64,000 bases of DNA from Chromatiaceae bacterium (lineage in GTDB: Bacteria > Pseudomonadota > Gammaproteobacteria > Chromatiales > Chromatiaceae), in NCBI GenBank assembly GCA_024235255.1, contig JACKMT010000006.1, forward strand, positions 62,001 to 126,000, in the 5' to 3' direction. Both the position numbers and the translations under genes were made by a program. The notes beneath the pieces were generated by a model that did no database searches, had not been told where the DNA came from, and saw nothing but the letters and a program-made list of their open reading frames with translations. This document shows positions 41,985 through 50,764 of the stretch, piece after piece (the stretch's first letter is position 1; each line of letters opens with the position of its first letter).

Positions 41985-42683
41985 AACATAAAAAATGCAT
42001 ATTTTGTACCAGATTGCGAACTGTTTCTGGCAGAGGCGGTAGATCGCATGGGGCTGATACAGCCGCTTTTTGCACGGTGGCCCGCCATCAGTTCTCCTTT
42101 TTGCTGGTCACCATCAGCACTGGCACCCAAGCTTAGGTGCTGTTATTCCTTATATAGTTCGGAATTTCGCCGCCATCTATGCCCGGTATCTTGCAGTCTG
42201 CAATAATGAGATCGAAATAACGTTTCGAAATCAGTTGCGCCGCTGCAATACCGTTTTCAGCTTCAGCGAATCGCTCGCAGCCCCTTGTTCTACAGTGTGC
42301 TATTGATAAATTTTCTGACATTCGGGTTGTCGTCCACTAATTCAGACCTGCCGTTCTCCATCTCCAGCTCTTGCAGGTTAGCTGCTCGGGCTCCAAGTAG
42401 CGCAATGGTGTTTCACTTGCGATCAGCGAAACGGTAAATCCTGTTGATTTTTATTGTTACGGATGGTTTCCAGTAGGTCTGCACCCGACATGTCCGGCAG
42501 GTTAGCGAACTGATGACCTGATCCGATTTCCGGATCAGCATGGAGTGCAGCGCAAATGCCCCGGTTGAAACCGTTTTACTTTTTACTAACATCCAGATTG
42601 TTAAGGTAATTTTGAATAATCTTCTGCTGCATGCTCGAAGACTCGGTGAGCATAACAATGAGCTGTGGAAGCTTTAGCGCCAT
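41985..42683 (-). pseudogene. Decayed double-receiver response regulator
   Basis: Read on the minus strand from ATG 42683, the frame starts MALKLPQLIVMLTESSSMQQ and stops after SKK. The next fragments continue the same protein in other frames: a piece ending VISSL, then LPDMSGADLLETIRNNKNQQ, then VDDNPNVRKF, then AENGIAAAQL and DLIIADCKIPGIDGG (second receiver), then VPVLMVTSKKEN before a stop and PETVRNLVQNM near 41990. At least three frames and several stops are needed, so it is not translated as one protein. It was probably a two-receiver CheY-like regulator of about 230 residues. The flanks 41824-41984 and 42684-42839 hold nothing I recognise. Confidence 0.8.
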
Positions 42684-42839
42684 GGAAGTCAACCCGAGCG
42701 GGTGAGTTGATTCGGATGCTGCGGAAGCGGCGTCGCAGGTTGTTCAAGAGATAGCAGCAATAAGCGATTGAACTTAAAAGATCATAAAGCTGATCAGACA
42801 GGTACCGCTAATTAGGGCTGCATCCTGCTTGGTGTAGAC

Positions 42840-43457
42840 TCAGAGCACGATGGTGCGCTCACTGGCATCGCAAAATGCCCGGCGAAACTGTTGATAGTCC
42901 GTGACGACGGGATACTGAGGAAACTCATCGATGACGTTCTGGGGGGGTCTGAACAGAATGCCGCGGTCAGCTTCTGCCAGCATGCTGGTGTCGTTGTAAG
43001 AGTCGCCGGCCGCTATGATCCGGTAGTTCAGACTGTGAAGTGCCTTTATCGAAGCCCGTTTCGGATCTTTCTGGCGTAGATGGTAGTCGCGGACCGCGCC
43101 CGATTCATCGACGCTCAGCCTATGGCAGAGCAGTGTCGGATGACCGAGCTGGCGCATCAGGGGTGCGGCAAATTCATAGAAAGTATCGGAAAGAATGACC
43201 ACCTGGAAGCGTTCGCGCAGCCAATCCAGAAAATCCTTCGCGCCTTCCAGCGGACCCATACCGTCGATTACTTCCTGGATATCGGGCAAGCCCAAGTTGT
43301 GTTGTTGCAGAATACGGAGCCTTTGCCGCATCAACACATCGTAGTCCGGTATATCCCGGGTAGTGGCCCGCAACTCGTCGATCCCCGTCCGCTTGGCGAA
43401 GTTGATCCATATTTCGGGAACCAGCACTCCTTCCAGGTCCAGACAGGCGATCTCCAA
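42840..43457 (-). CDS. thrH: Bifunctional phosphoserine phosphatase/homoserine phosphotransferase ThrH
   Basis: ThrH is a HAD-family enzyme that dephosphorylates phosphoserine and can pass the phosphate to homoserine. The 205 residues equal the Pseudomonas ThrH length. The HAD motif I is CLDLEGVLVPEIWINFA (nucleophile Asp7), motif II is VVILSDTFYEF, and motif III/IV is RIIAAGDSYNDTSML. The conserved TTRDIPDYDVLM region is present near residue 32. It is a single gene between the pseudogene and the tRNA-Glu gene. Confidence 0.95.
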   Translation of the reverse strand: MEIACLDLEGVLVPEIWINFAKRTGIDELRATTRDIPDYDVLMRQRLRILQQHNLGLPDIQEVIDGMGPLEGAKDFLDWLRERFQVVILSDTFYEFAAPLMRQLGHPTLLCHRLSVDESGAVRDYHLRQKDPKRASIKALHSLNYRIIAAGDSYNDTSMLAEADRGILFRPPQNVIDEFPQYPVVTDYQQFRRAFCDASERTIVL

Positions 43458-43495
43458 CAGAACTCTCCTCAGAAATGAAGATGGGCCGTGATAAT

Positions 43496-43571
43496 TGGTA
43501 CTCCCTAGGGGAATCGAACCCCTGTTACCGGCGTGAGAGGCCAGCGTCCTGGACCGCTAGACGAAGGGAGC
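43496..43571 (-). tRNA. tRNA-Glu (anticodon CTC), CCA encoded
   Basis: On the minus strand a 76-nt cloverleaf runs from 43571 to 43496. The acceptor stem is GCTCCCT with AGGGAGT, followed by A and an encoded CCA. The T arm is AGGGGTTCGAATCCCCT. The anticodon stem is CTGGC/GCCGG around the loop CTCTCAC, giving anticodon CTC, which reads GAG (Glu). D-arm bases CGTCTAGCGGTCCAGGAC fit bacterial tRNA-Glu. Confidence 0.97.
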
Positions 43572-43704
43572 GTCGCTTTGCGAGGAGGTGTATTATACGC
43601 AAGCTTGCGCCGGTCTCAAGTCTGACCGGATTTTATTATTCTATAGCCGGGTACTTTCCTCAAGAAGGTTGCCGGGCTCCAAACGGCAGTTATAAGGAAA
43701 AAAG

Positions 43705-45003
43705 ATCGTTACTCCCAATATTATTCCACGCTCGGGACATAAGATCTCTCGGGCTAACATCAGCGAAAACGCCATTAAAGTGCTGTATCGGTTGAACAAC
43801 GCCGGATACCAGGCGCATTTGGTCGGCGGTGGTGTGCGCGACCTGCTGCTGGGGCTGGAACCTAAAGATTTCGACGTCGCCACAGACGCAAGCCCGGAAC
43901 AGGTGAGGTCGGTCTTTAGAAACTGCCGCCTGATCGGTCGCAGATTTCGACTGGCGCATGTCCATTTTGGACACGAAATTATAGAGGTCGCCACTTTTCG
44001 GGGCATGCAGGAGGATGCATCGCCGTCTGACATGGATGCCACCAACGGCATGCTGATGCGCGACAACACCTACGGTACCATCGAGGAGGATGCGCTGCGG
44101 CGAGATTTTACCGTCAATGCCCTCTATTACAACGTAGCGGATTTCTCCGTTATCGACTACACGGGCGGACTGGCAGATCTTGAAAATGGCGTGCTGCGGC
44201 TGCTCGGAGACCCCGCAACGCGTTACCGGGAAGACCCGGTCAGAATGCTGCGCGCGGTGCGTTTTGCAGCCAAGCTGGGTTTTCGTATCGATCCGGCCTG
44301 TGAAGCGCCTCTGTTGGATTTGGGATTTTTGTTGCGGAGTGTTCCGGCAGCCCGGTTATTTGAGGAGATTCTGAAGCTTTTCATGAGTGGAACCGCGGTT
44401 CAGGCGTTTGAAAAACTGCGTCACTATAACCTCTTCGCTGAGTTGTTTCCCGAGACCGACGATTGCCTGGCGCATGAAGAGCAGCAGTTCCCGATTACCT
44501 TCGTGGTGCGCGGATTGCACAATACCGATTTGCGTGTGAGGGAAGGAAAGCCGGTAACGCCTGCCTTCCTGTTCGCAGTGTTGTTGTGGGAGCCGGTGCG
44601 TCGACTCTTCGAGCAGCTGGTGGCGTCGGGAGTGCACTACTCCATTGCCATGCAACAATCTGGCGGCGAAGTGATCGCACGACAGATTGCGCAGAGTTCG
44701 ATCCCGCGGCGCTTCAGTATGCCGATGCGGGAGATCTGGCAGCTCCAGCACCGCTTCGAGCAGCGCGGCGGCAAAAGAGTGAAACGGCTGATGGCGCATC
44801 CCCGTTTTCGCGCAGCCTACGATTTTCTGGTGCTTCGGGCCGAGGCCGGGGAGGCGGATGCCGCGCTGGCGCAGTGGTGGACCGACATCCAGGAGGCGCA
44901 GCCGGAAATCCAGAATCAGCTGATCAATAAGGAGAGTGCCGCTACCGGCAGACGGCGCCGTAGACGGCGGCGCAGCAAACCAATCTCGCCCGGTGAAGCA
45001 TGA
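43705..45003 (+). CDS. pcnB: Poly(A) polymerase I, probable non-canonical start
   Basis: PAP I adds poly(A) tails that promote RNA decay. The nucleotidyltransferase signature LVGGGVRDLLLGLEPKDFDV lies near the N terminus, with RRDFTVNALYYN further on; the C terminus ends in the basic stretch GRRRRRRRRSKP. The first ATG/GTG/TTG in frame is GTG 43780, but that would cut off conserved family sequence: IIPRSGHKISRANISENAIK is encoded in frame just upstream. Between the in-frame TAA at 43693 and that sequence there is no usual start. The best candidate is ATC 43705, six bases after a TAAGGA ribosome site; ATT 43720 or 43723 are alternatives. From 43705 it has 432 residues. It overlaps folK by four bases. 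Confidence 0.92.
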   Translation: MVTPNIIPRSGHKISRANISENAIKVLYRLNNAGYQAHLVGGGVRDLLLGLEPKDFDVATDASPEQVRSVFRNCRLIGRRFRLAHVHFGHEIIEVATFRGMQEDASPSDMDATNGMLMRDNTYGTIEEDALRRDFTVNALYYNVADFSVIDYTGGLADLENGVLRLLGDPATRYREDPVRMLRAVRFAAKLGFRIDPACEAPLLDLGFLLRSVPAARLFEEILKLFMSGTAVQAFEKLRHYNLFAELFPETDDCLAHEEQQFPITFVVRGLHNTDLRVREGKPVTPAFLFAVLLWEPVRRLFEQLVASGVHYSIAMQQSGGEVIARQIAQSSIPRRFSMPMREIWQLQHRFEQRGGKRVKRLMAHPRFRAAYDFLVLRAEAGEADAALAQWWTDIQEAQPEIQNQLINKESAATGRRRRRRRRSKPISPGEA

Positions 45004-45521
45004 GTAATGCGGTCAGACGAAAAGGCGGCGATGAAGTCGAGGTCTTTTTAGGGATCGGCAGTAATCTGCAACAGCCGCAGCAGCAGGTGAAGCGGGCATT
45101 TTCTGCACTGCAGGCGTTACCCGATTCCAGAGCTGCGCGCTGTTCACCGCTCTACCTCTCTCCGCCCATGGGACCTAAGGAGCAGCCTGACTACGTCAAT
45201 GCCGTGGTCAGACTGGTGACCCGGTTGGCGCCTCACCGTCTGTTACAGCAGATGCAGGCTATCGAACGGGGACAGGGGCGTACCCGCGAGGCGCGCTGGG
45301 GACCGCGCACCCTGGATATAGATCTGCTCCTGTACGGCGATCTGGTTTTAGACTCGCCGGAGCTGCAGCTACCGCATCCGGGGATCGCGCAACGCGCGTT
45401 CGTGCTCTATCCGTTGCACGACATCGCGCCTGATTTGACGATTCCGGGTCTTGGAACTGTTGCTGAACTGATCACACAGGTTGCAGCCGGGGATTTAGTA
45501 CAGATCCGGCAGAACGCTTGA
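45000..45521 (+). CDS. folK: 6-hydroxymethyl-7,8-dihydropterin pyrophosphokinase
   Basis: HPPK transfers pyrophosphate from ATP to the pterin in folate synthesis. The 173 residues carry FLGIGSNLQQPQQQV near 16, YVNAVVRLVT near 60, and the signature GRTREARWGPRTLDIDLLLYG near 93-113 with the metal-binding DIDLLL. It starts at ATG 45000, overlapping the pcnB stop (ATGA), and is followed by panB and panC, the same cluster pcnB-folK-panB-panC as in E. coli. Confidence 0.98.
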   Translation: MSNAVRRKGGDEVEVFLGIGSNLQQPQQQVKRAFSALQALPDSRAARCSPLYLSPPMGPKEQPDYVNAVVRLVTRLAPHRLLQQMQAIERGQGRTREARWGPRTLDIDLLLYGDLVLDSPELQLPHPGIAQRAFVLYPLHDIAPDLTIPGLGTVAELITQVAAGDLVQIRQNA

Positions 45522-45695
45522 TCTCCCTTGCACCAATACACTATTAAGAAATGGCAGCGTTGTAATTAACTTGTTTAATTGCCACGCGATTCCGGTATAT
45601 AGTGCGCTGCACGAAGAAATAATTTCACCACGCTCTGAACTCCTCTCAAGCAACTGCTTTAGCTTTGGTCAAACCGATAAACACTGGGGATATAC

Positions 45696-46493
45696 ATGTC
45701 TCGTAAAACGATAGCAACACTGATGCAGATGAAAATGGAGGGTGAGAAGATCACTATGCTCACCAGTTACGATGCCAGTTTTACCCGTGTTCTTGAAGCA
45801 GCCGGAGTGGACTCGATCCTGGTCGGCGACTCCCTCGGTATGGTGGTTCAGGGGCAAGAGAGCACGCTTCCGGTGAGTGTGGATGAGATGGTTTACCATA
45901 CCCGCTGCGTGGCCCGCGGCCGGCATGAATCACTGCTGATCGCCGATATGCCGTTCATGAGCTATGGTTCGGCGGAGCAGGCGCTGAGTACCGCGAGCCG
46001 GCTGATGAAGGAGGGTGGTGCGCATATGGTCAAGCTGGAGGGGGGGGCATCCCAACTGGAAACGGTGCGACAACTCACGATGAACGGCATCCCGGTCTGT
46101 GCGCATCTCGGTCTGCAACCGCAGTCGGTCCACAAGCTGGGCGGTTACCGCGTCCAGGGAAAAGATCAGGAGTCGGCCAGGGAGATCAAGGAGGATGCGA
46201 TGGCACTGGAGGCGGCGGGTGCGCAGATGCTGGTGCTGGAGTGCGTGCCCAGCGTACTTGCTGCCGAGATCAGCCGGGTGCTCTCGATACCGGTCATAGG
46301 CATAGGCGCCGGGGTCGACTGTGACGGGCAGGTGTTGGTGGTGTACGACATGCTCGGCATAACTTCGGGGAGAAAGCCGCGCTTCGTCAAGGATTTCATG
46401 CCCGGAGCGGGATCCGTCCAAGCGGCAGTCTCTGCCTACGTTCAGGCGGTCAAAGAGAAGCGATTCCCGACCGAAGAGCACAGCTTTCAATGA
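45696..46493 (+). CDS. panB: 3-methyl-2-oxobutanoate hydroxymethyltransferase
   Basis: PanB makes ketopantoate from 2-oxoisovalerate and methylene-tetrahydrofolate, the first step to pantothenate. The motifs MLTSYDASFTRVLEAAGVDS and LVGDSLGMVVQG near residues 21-52 and HLGLQPQSVHKLGGYRVQG near 134 are diagnostic; the catalytic Glu lies in MLVLECVPS. The 265 residues match E. coli (264). A 174-base gap before it probably carries a promoter. The TGA overlaps the panC ATG. Confidence 0.98.
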   Translation: MSRKTIATLMQMKMEGEKITMLTSYDASFTRVLEAAGVDSILVGDSLGMVVQGQESTLPVSVDEMVYHTRCVARGRHESLLIADMPFMSYGSAEQALSTASRLMKEGGAHMVKLEGGASQLETVRQLTMNGIPVCAHLGLQPQSVHKLGGYRVQGKDQESAREIKEDAMALEAAGAQMLVLECVPSVLAAEISRVLSIPVIGIGAGVDCDGQVLVVYDMLGITSGRKPRFVKDFMPGAGSVQAAVSAYVQAVKEKRFPTEEHSFQ

Positions 46494-47341
46494 TCACGCT
46501 GCAGACCATCGAAGCGTTGCGCCAACAGGTCTCTCAGTGGCGCAAAGAGGGCTATCGAATCGCTCTGGTACCCACCATGGGCAACCTGCACACCGGCCAT
46601 TTGCAGCTGGTCGATCGGGCCAGGCAGCTGGCCGACAGGGTGGTCGTATCTATCTTTGTCAATCCCATGCAGTTCGGCCAGGGCGAGGACTTCGACAGCT
46701 ATCCACGGACGTTGGAAGAGGATAGCCGGAAGCTGGAGCAGCACCATACCGATCTGCTGTTTGCGCCGACTGTGGCGGAAGTGTACCCGCGGCCGCAAGC
46801 GGAACAGACTGTGGTCAAGGTGCCGGGGTTGTCGAACATTCTATGCGGACAAACCAGACCCGGGCATTTTGCCGGTGTTGCCACTGTTGTCTGTAAACTA
46901 TTCAACATGGTGCTGCCCGATGTGGCGGTTTTCGGGGAGAAGGATTTTCAACAGTTGCTGGTGATTCGGCGTATGGTTGAGGATCTGCAGATTCCGGTTG
47001 AGATAGTGGGAATGGCGACCGTGCGTGAAGCGGATGGGCTCGCCATGAGTTCACGCAACGGATATCTCACCCCGGAGCAGCGGGCAAAAGCGCCTGTGAT
47101 ATATCGTCTGTTGACAGAAACCGCGGAGAAACTGCAGGCGGGGGAGCGTGACTATAAAAGTCTGGAGAAATTGGCCTGCGGTCGTCTGGAGAACGCCGGT
47201 CTCCGTCCCGACTATTTTCAGATCCGGCGGGCGCGGGATCTGCAAGTTCCGGAGAACGGTGAGGGGGAGCTTGTCATGCTGGCGGCAGCTTATCTCGGCG
47301 GTGCCCGCCTGATCGACAACAAAACAGTAACGATTAAGTGA
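46490..47341 (+). CDS. panC: Pantothenate synthetase (pantoate-beta-alanine ligase)
   Basis: PanC joins pantoate and beta-alanine with ATP. The nucleotide-binding VPTMGNLHTGHLQLV is near residue 27 (HxGH-type motif), with SIFVNPMQFGQGEDF near 52, FGEKDFQQLLVIRRM near 143, and the KMSKS-like SSRNGYLTPEQR near 187. The 283 residues are identical in length to E. coli PanC. It overlaps panB by four bases, implying coupled translation, and converges with glgA across 10 bases. Confidence 0.98.
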   Translation: MITLQTIEALRQQVSQWRKEGYRIALVPTMGNLHTGHLQLVDRARQLADRVVVSIFVNPMQFGQGEDFDSYPRTLEEDSRKLEQHHTDLLFAPTVAEVYPRPQAEQTVVKVPGLSNILCGQTRPGHFAGVATVVCKLFNMVLPDVAVFGEKDFQQLLVIRRMVEDLQIPVEIVGMATVREADGLAMSSRNGYLTPEQRAKAPVIYRLLTETAEKLQAGERDYKSLEKLACGRLENAGLRPDYFQIRRARDLQVPENGEGELVMLAAAYLGGARLIDNKTVTIK

Positions 47342-47351
47342 ATACTCTGGG

Positions 47352-48863
47352 TTACAACAGCGACCTCCAGGCAAGCGGATTAGGCGCGGGGCTGTCAATC
47401 GCTTCCCGATAAATCTCCAGATAGTGCTGCGCGCTGCTGTTCCAACTGAAATCCTGCTTCATTCCATTGACCGCAAGTTTTCGCCACCAGATTTCAGGTC
47501 TGCCGTAAAAAGCGATCGCGCTGTCGATCGTGCGCCAAATCGACGCCAGGTCTGGCCAGTTGAAAACAAAGCCGGTAGCGCTGCCATTGAGCAGATTGCG
47601 TGGCGTGGCGTCGATAACCGTATCTGCAAGCCCGCCGGTCCGGTGCACGATGGGCACGGTGCCGTAGCGGAGGCTATATAGCTGATTGAGGCCGCAGGGT
47701 TCGTAGCGCGAAGGCATTAGAAATATATCGCTGCCTGCTTCGATGCGGTGTGCAAGCGGTTCATTGTAGCCGATCACCACAGCGATCTTATCCGGGTGTT
47801 TGCCGCACTCCTGGCGCAGGTACCGTTCCAGTGCCGGGTCGCCCGATCCCAAGATCACGAGTTGAACATGCGCAAACTTCAGCAGCCCCGGAAGTATCTG
47901 CATGATGAGATCGGCCCCCTTCTGTTCCACCAACCGGCCGATATGTCCGAACAGCAGCGCATCATCTTTGACCGGCAAACCCAGTTCGCGCTGCAGGTGT
48001 GTTTTGTTGACTTTCTTGAGACCGAAGCTGGCTGTGTCGTAGTGCTGTGGAATTGCCGGATCCGATGCCGGATCCCATACCCCGTAATCGATGCCATTCA
48101 ATACGCCGCGCAGACGATCCGATCGATAGCGAAGCAATCCCTCCAAGCCGTACCCGAGGGCCGGTGTGAGTATTTCCCGCGCATAAGTGGGGCTCACCGT
48201 GGTAATAAAATCAGCAAAAGCAATGCCCCCTTTGATCAACGAGAAGTTGTTGTGGAACTCAAGTGCGTTGTGGTGCCAGAGGTTCTCGGCGAGCTCGAGC
48301 TGGTCGAATGTGGCGCGGTCGAAATTCCCCTGATAGCCCAGATTGTGTATGGTAAAGACGGTGGCTGGACGACTGCCTTCGCCGGCAAGCAGCGCGGGAA
48401 CAAGCCCGGTTTGCCAATCGTTGCAATGCACCAGATCCGGCCGCCAGTTGAGTCCGGCCCGGTTGAGCGAAATGACGACTATCGCCCGGCAGAAGAGCGC
48501 GAACCGCTTGGCGTTGTCACCCCAGTCGATACCGTCGGCATCGGTATAAGGATTTCCTGGCCTGTCAAATAACCCCGGTGCGTCAATAAGATAGATCGGC
48601 ACTCTGCCATTCAGGGCTCCCTCCAACACCCTTACGGTTCCCCGATAACCCGGCAACTCCAGGGTTGTGGCTGTCGTCAGCGGGATCGCCATCTTCACCG
48701 CTTGCGGGTAAGCGGGCAGTACCAGACGAACATCCTGCCCCCGGTTTGACAGGGCGATGGGGAGGCTTCCTGCTACATCGGCCAATCCTCCCGTCTTGAT
48801 TAACGGCTGGGCTTCACTGCTGGCAAAGAGAATTTTCAATTGTGGCGTTGAATGGCTCGTCAT
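47352..48863 (-). CDS. glgA: Glycogen synthase (ADP-glucose, GT5)
   Basis: GlgA extends alpha-1,4-glucan using ADP-glucose. The substrate loop KTGGLADVAGSLP is at about residues 23-35, HNLGYQGNFDRATF near 170, and the C-terminal nucleotide site MPSRYEPCGLNQLYSLRYGT near 382-401 followed by HRTGGLADTV. The 503 residues are slightly longer than E. coli GlgA (477). It is divergent from pgi across 201 bases; the other glycogen genes glgB, glgC and malQ are in the next 10 kb. Confidence 0.98.
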   Translation of the reverse strand: MTSHSTPQLKILFASSEAQPLIKTGGLADVAGSLPIALSNRGQDVRLVLPAYPQAVKMAIPLTTATTLELPGYRGTVRVLEGALNGRVPIYLIDAPGLFDRPGNPYTDADGIDWGDNAKRFALFCRAIVVISLNRAGLNWRPDLVHCNDWQTGLVPALLAGEGSRPATVFTIHNLGYQGNFDRATFDQLELAENLWHHNALEFHNNFSLIKGGIAFADFITTVSPTYAREILTPALGYGLEGLLRYRSDRLRGVLNGIDYGVWDPASDPAIPQHYDTASFGLKKVNKTHLQRELGLPVKDDALLFGHIGRLVEQKGADLIMQILPGLLKFAHVQLVILGSGDPALERYLRQECGKHPDKIAVVIGYNEPLAHRIEAGSDIFLMPSRYEPCGLNQLYSLRYGTVPIVHRTGGLADTVIDATPRNLLNGSATGFVFNWPDLASIWRTIDSAIAFYGRPEIWWRKLAVNGMKQDFSWNSSAQHYLEIYREAIDSPAPNPLAWRSLL

Positions 48864-49064
48864 TTGGTGTGGGTAAAGCAGAAACTTGAGGTTATTTTTA
48901 TTGAATCTGGACGATTGCCACGGCCATGTAAAAAAACTGGGTTATTATGAACAGCGTCCGCAGACTATCCGAAAATCATTGTCGGTGGAATAACAATTTC
49001 TCAGCTTGAGTGCAAAAAGCACCCTGTCCTGAAGCTTCTTTATTTAGGGAAAAGATCAACAACC

Positions 49065-50708
49065 ATGAAAAGTATCGATAAGAGTGATGAGTGGCTTGCC
49101 CTCGAGCGGCACTGGTCCGAGATTGAGCCCCGCCATATGCGCGCCATGTTTGCCGAAGACCCCGCCAGATTCGAGCGGATGTCGCTGCAGGCGTGCGGAA
49201 TACTGCTCGACTACTCCAAGAACCGCGCTACTGGCGAAACCATGGATCTGTTGCTTAAGCTGGCGGAACGGGTTGATCTCAAGGCGTGGATAGAGCGGAT
49301 GTTCCGGGGAGAACGGATCAATAACACCGAGGATCGCGCAGTGCTGCACACGGCGTTGCGCAATCGCTCGAGCGAGCCGGTGCTGCTGGACGGCGAAGAC
49401 GTGATGCCCAAGGTGCGGGCAGTGCTGTCACAGATGGAGGATTTCTCAAACGCAGTTCGTGAAGGGCGATGGCTGGGCTTCACCGGTCGTCGGATCAGCG
49501 ATGTGGTGAATATCGGTATCGGCGGCTCCAATCTGGGGCCGTTGATGGTGGCGGAGGCGCTGCGGCACTACCAGGATCCGAAGCTGAATGTCCATTTCGT
49601 ATCCAATGTCGATGCGACCCATCTGGTGGAGACGCTGAAACCGCTGAACCCGGAAACAACGCTCTTTATCATTGCCTCCAAGACCTTTACCACCCAGGAG
49701 ACGCTGGCCAATGCCCAGGCGGCCAGAGCCTGGTGCATCTCGGCGCTAACGGATGAGGCTGCGGTGGCAAGGCATTTCGTGGCGGTTTCGACCAACGCGA
49801 AAGAGGTGGCTGCGTTCGGCATCGATACTGCAAATATGTTCGGTTTCTGGGATTGGGTGGGGGGACGCTACTCACTCTGGTCTGCCATCGGTCTGCCAAT
49901 CGCGCTGGCCATCGGTATGCCGGCTTTTCTGCAGCTGCTGGCGGGAGCCCACGAGATGGATCGGCATTTTCGGGAGAGTGAGCTGGCCGCAAACATGCCG
50001 GTGATCATGGCGTTGTTGGGGATCTGGTACCACAATTTTGCCGGCGTCAGAACGCATGCGATTCTCCCTTACGACCAGTATCTGCGCCACCTCCCCGCTT
50101 ATCTGCAGCAAGCCGATATGGAGAGCAACGGCAAGGGCGTGTCGCGCGACGGAGAGCCGCTCGGCTATTCCACCGGACCGGTCGTCTGGGGAGCGGCGGG
50201 CACGGACGGGCAGCACGCTTTCTATCAGCTGATCCATCAGGGAACACAGCTGATTACCAGCGATTTTATCGCGCCTATCCGGAGCCACAACGAGCTGGGG
50301 GACCAGCACCTGAAGCTGATGGCAAATTTCTTCGCGCAGACCGAAGCGCTGATGAAGGGCCGCACGCGGGAAGAGGCGATGAGCGAGCTGACCGCCGCAG
50401 GATTAAAGGGTGACGCACTGACAGTGCTGCTGCCGCATAAGCAGTTTCCCGGCAACCGGCCCACCAACAGCTTGCTGATCGACCAGTTGACGCCAAGACG
50501 CCTGGGATCGCTGATTGCGCTTTACGAGCACAAGATTTTTGTCCAGGGCATCGTCTGGCAGATCAACTCTTTCGATCAGTGGGGAGTTGAGCTGGGCAAG
50601 CAGTTGGCCGGCGTGGTGCTGGGCGAGCTGAGTGAAGGGTCTCCCATCGGCAAACATGACGTTTCCACCAAGGGTTTGATCGCTCACTTCAAACAGAGTA
50701 GGGCATAG
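49065..50708 (+). CDS. pgi: Glucose-6-phosphate isomerase
   Basis: Pgi interconverts glucose-6-phosphate and fructose-6-phosphate. The 547 residues equal the E. coli size (549). Key regions are IGIGGSNLGPLMVAEAL near 150, ASKTFTTQETLANA near 208 (phosphate loop), WVGGRYSLWSAIGLPIAL near 264-281, and the C-terminal signature region LGKQLAGVVL. It lies between glgA and glgB and links central hexose phosphates to glycogen synthesis. Confidence 0.99.
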   Translation: MKSIDKSDEWLALERHWSEIEPRHMRAMFAEDPARFERMSLQACGILLDYSKNRATGETMDLLLKLAERVDLKAWIERMFRGERINNTEDRAVLHTALRNRSSEPVLLDGEDVMPKVRAVLSQMEDFSNAVREGRWLGFTGRRISDVVNIGIGGSNLGPLMVAEALRHYQDPKLNVHFVSNVDATHLVETLKPLNPETTLFIIASKTFTTQETLANAQAARAWCISALTDEAAVARHFVAVSTNAKEVAAFGIDTANMFGFWDWVGGRYSLWSAIGLPIALAIGMPAFLQLLAGAHEMDRHFRESELAANMPVIMALLGIWYHNFAGVRTHAILPYDQYLRHLPAYLQQADMESNGKGVSRDGEPLGYSTGPVVWGAAGTDGQHAFYQLIHQGTQLITSDFIAPIRSHNELGDQHLKLMANFFAQTEALMKGRTREEAMSELTAAGLKGDALTVLLPHKQFPGNRPTNSLLIDQLTPRRLGSLIALYEHKIFVQGIVWQINSFDQWGVELGKQLAGVVLGELSEGSPIGKHDVSTKGLIAHFKQSRA

Positions 50709-50723
50709 GGATGATCAGATAGA

Positions 50724-50754
50724 GTCTCTTCTCTCCGCAGGGGAGAGAGGAGAC
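50724..50754. terminator. Hairpin between convergent pgi and glgB
   Basis: GTCTCTTCTCTCC (50724-50736) pairs with GGAGAGAGGAGAC (50742-50754) with one wobble around a five-base loop. It is placed between two convergent stops 56 bases apart, so a bidirectional terminator role is likely. There is no strong T tract on either side, so efficiency is doubtful. Confidence 0.5.
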
Positions 50755-50764
50755 CGAGAGCATC

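Noticed and set aside
42413..42658. 81-codon frame as a separate small gene
   Set aside because: Its sequence makes sense only as one frame of the decayed double-receiver regulator; neighbouring frames continue the receiver motifs.
32408..43571. A tRNA-Glu-linked genomic island containing the DSF block
   Set aside because: The block is near a tRNA gene, but no integrase, no direct repeat of the tRNA 3' end and no clear composition break were seen, and thrH lies between.
47748..48572. 274-codon open frame on the plus strand
   Set aside because: Antisense to glgA; the product has no family features.
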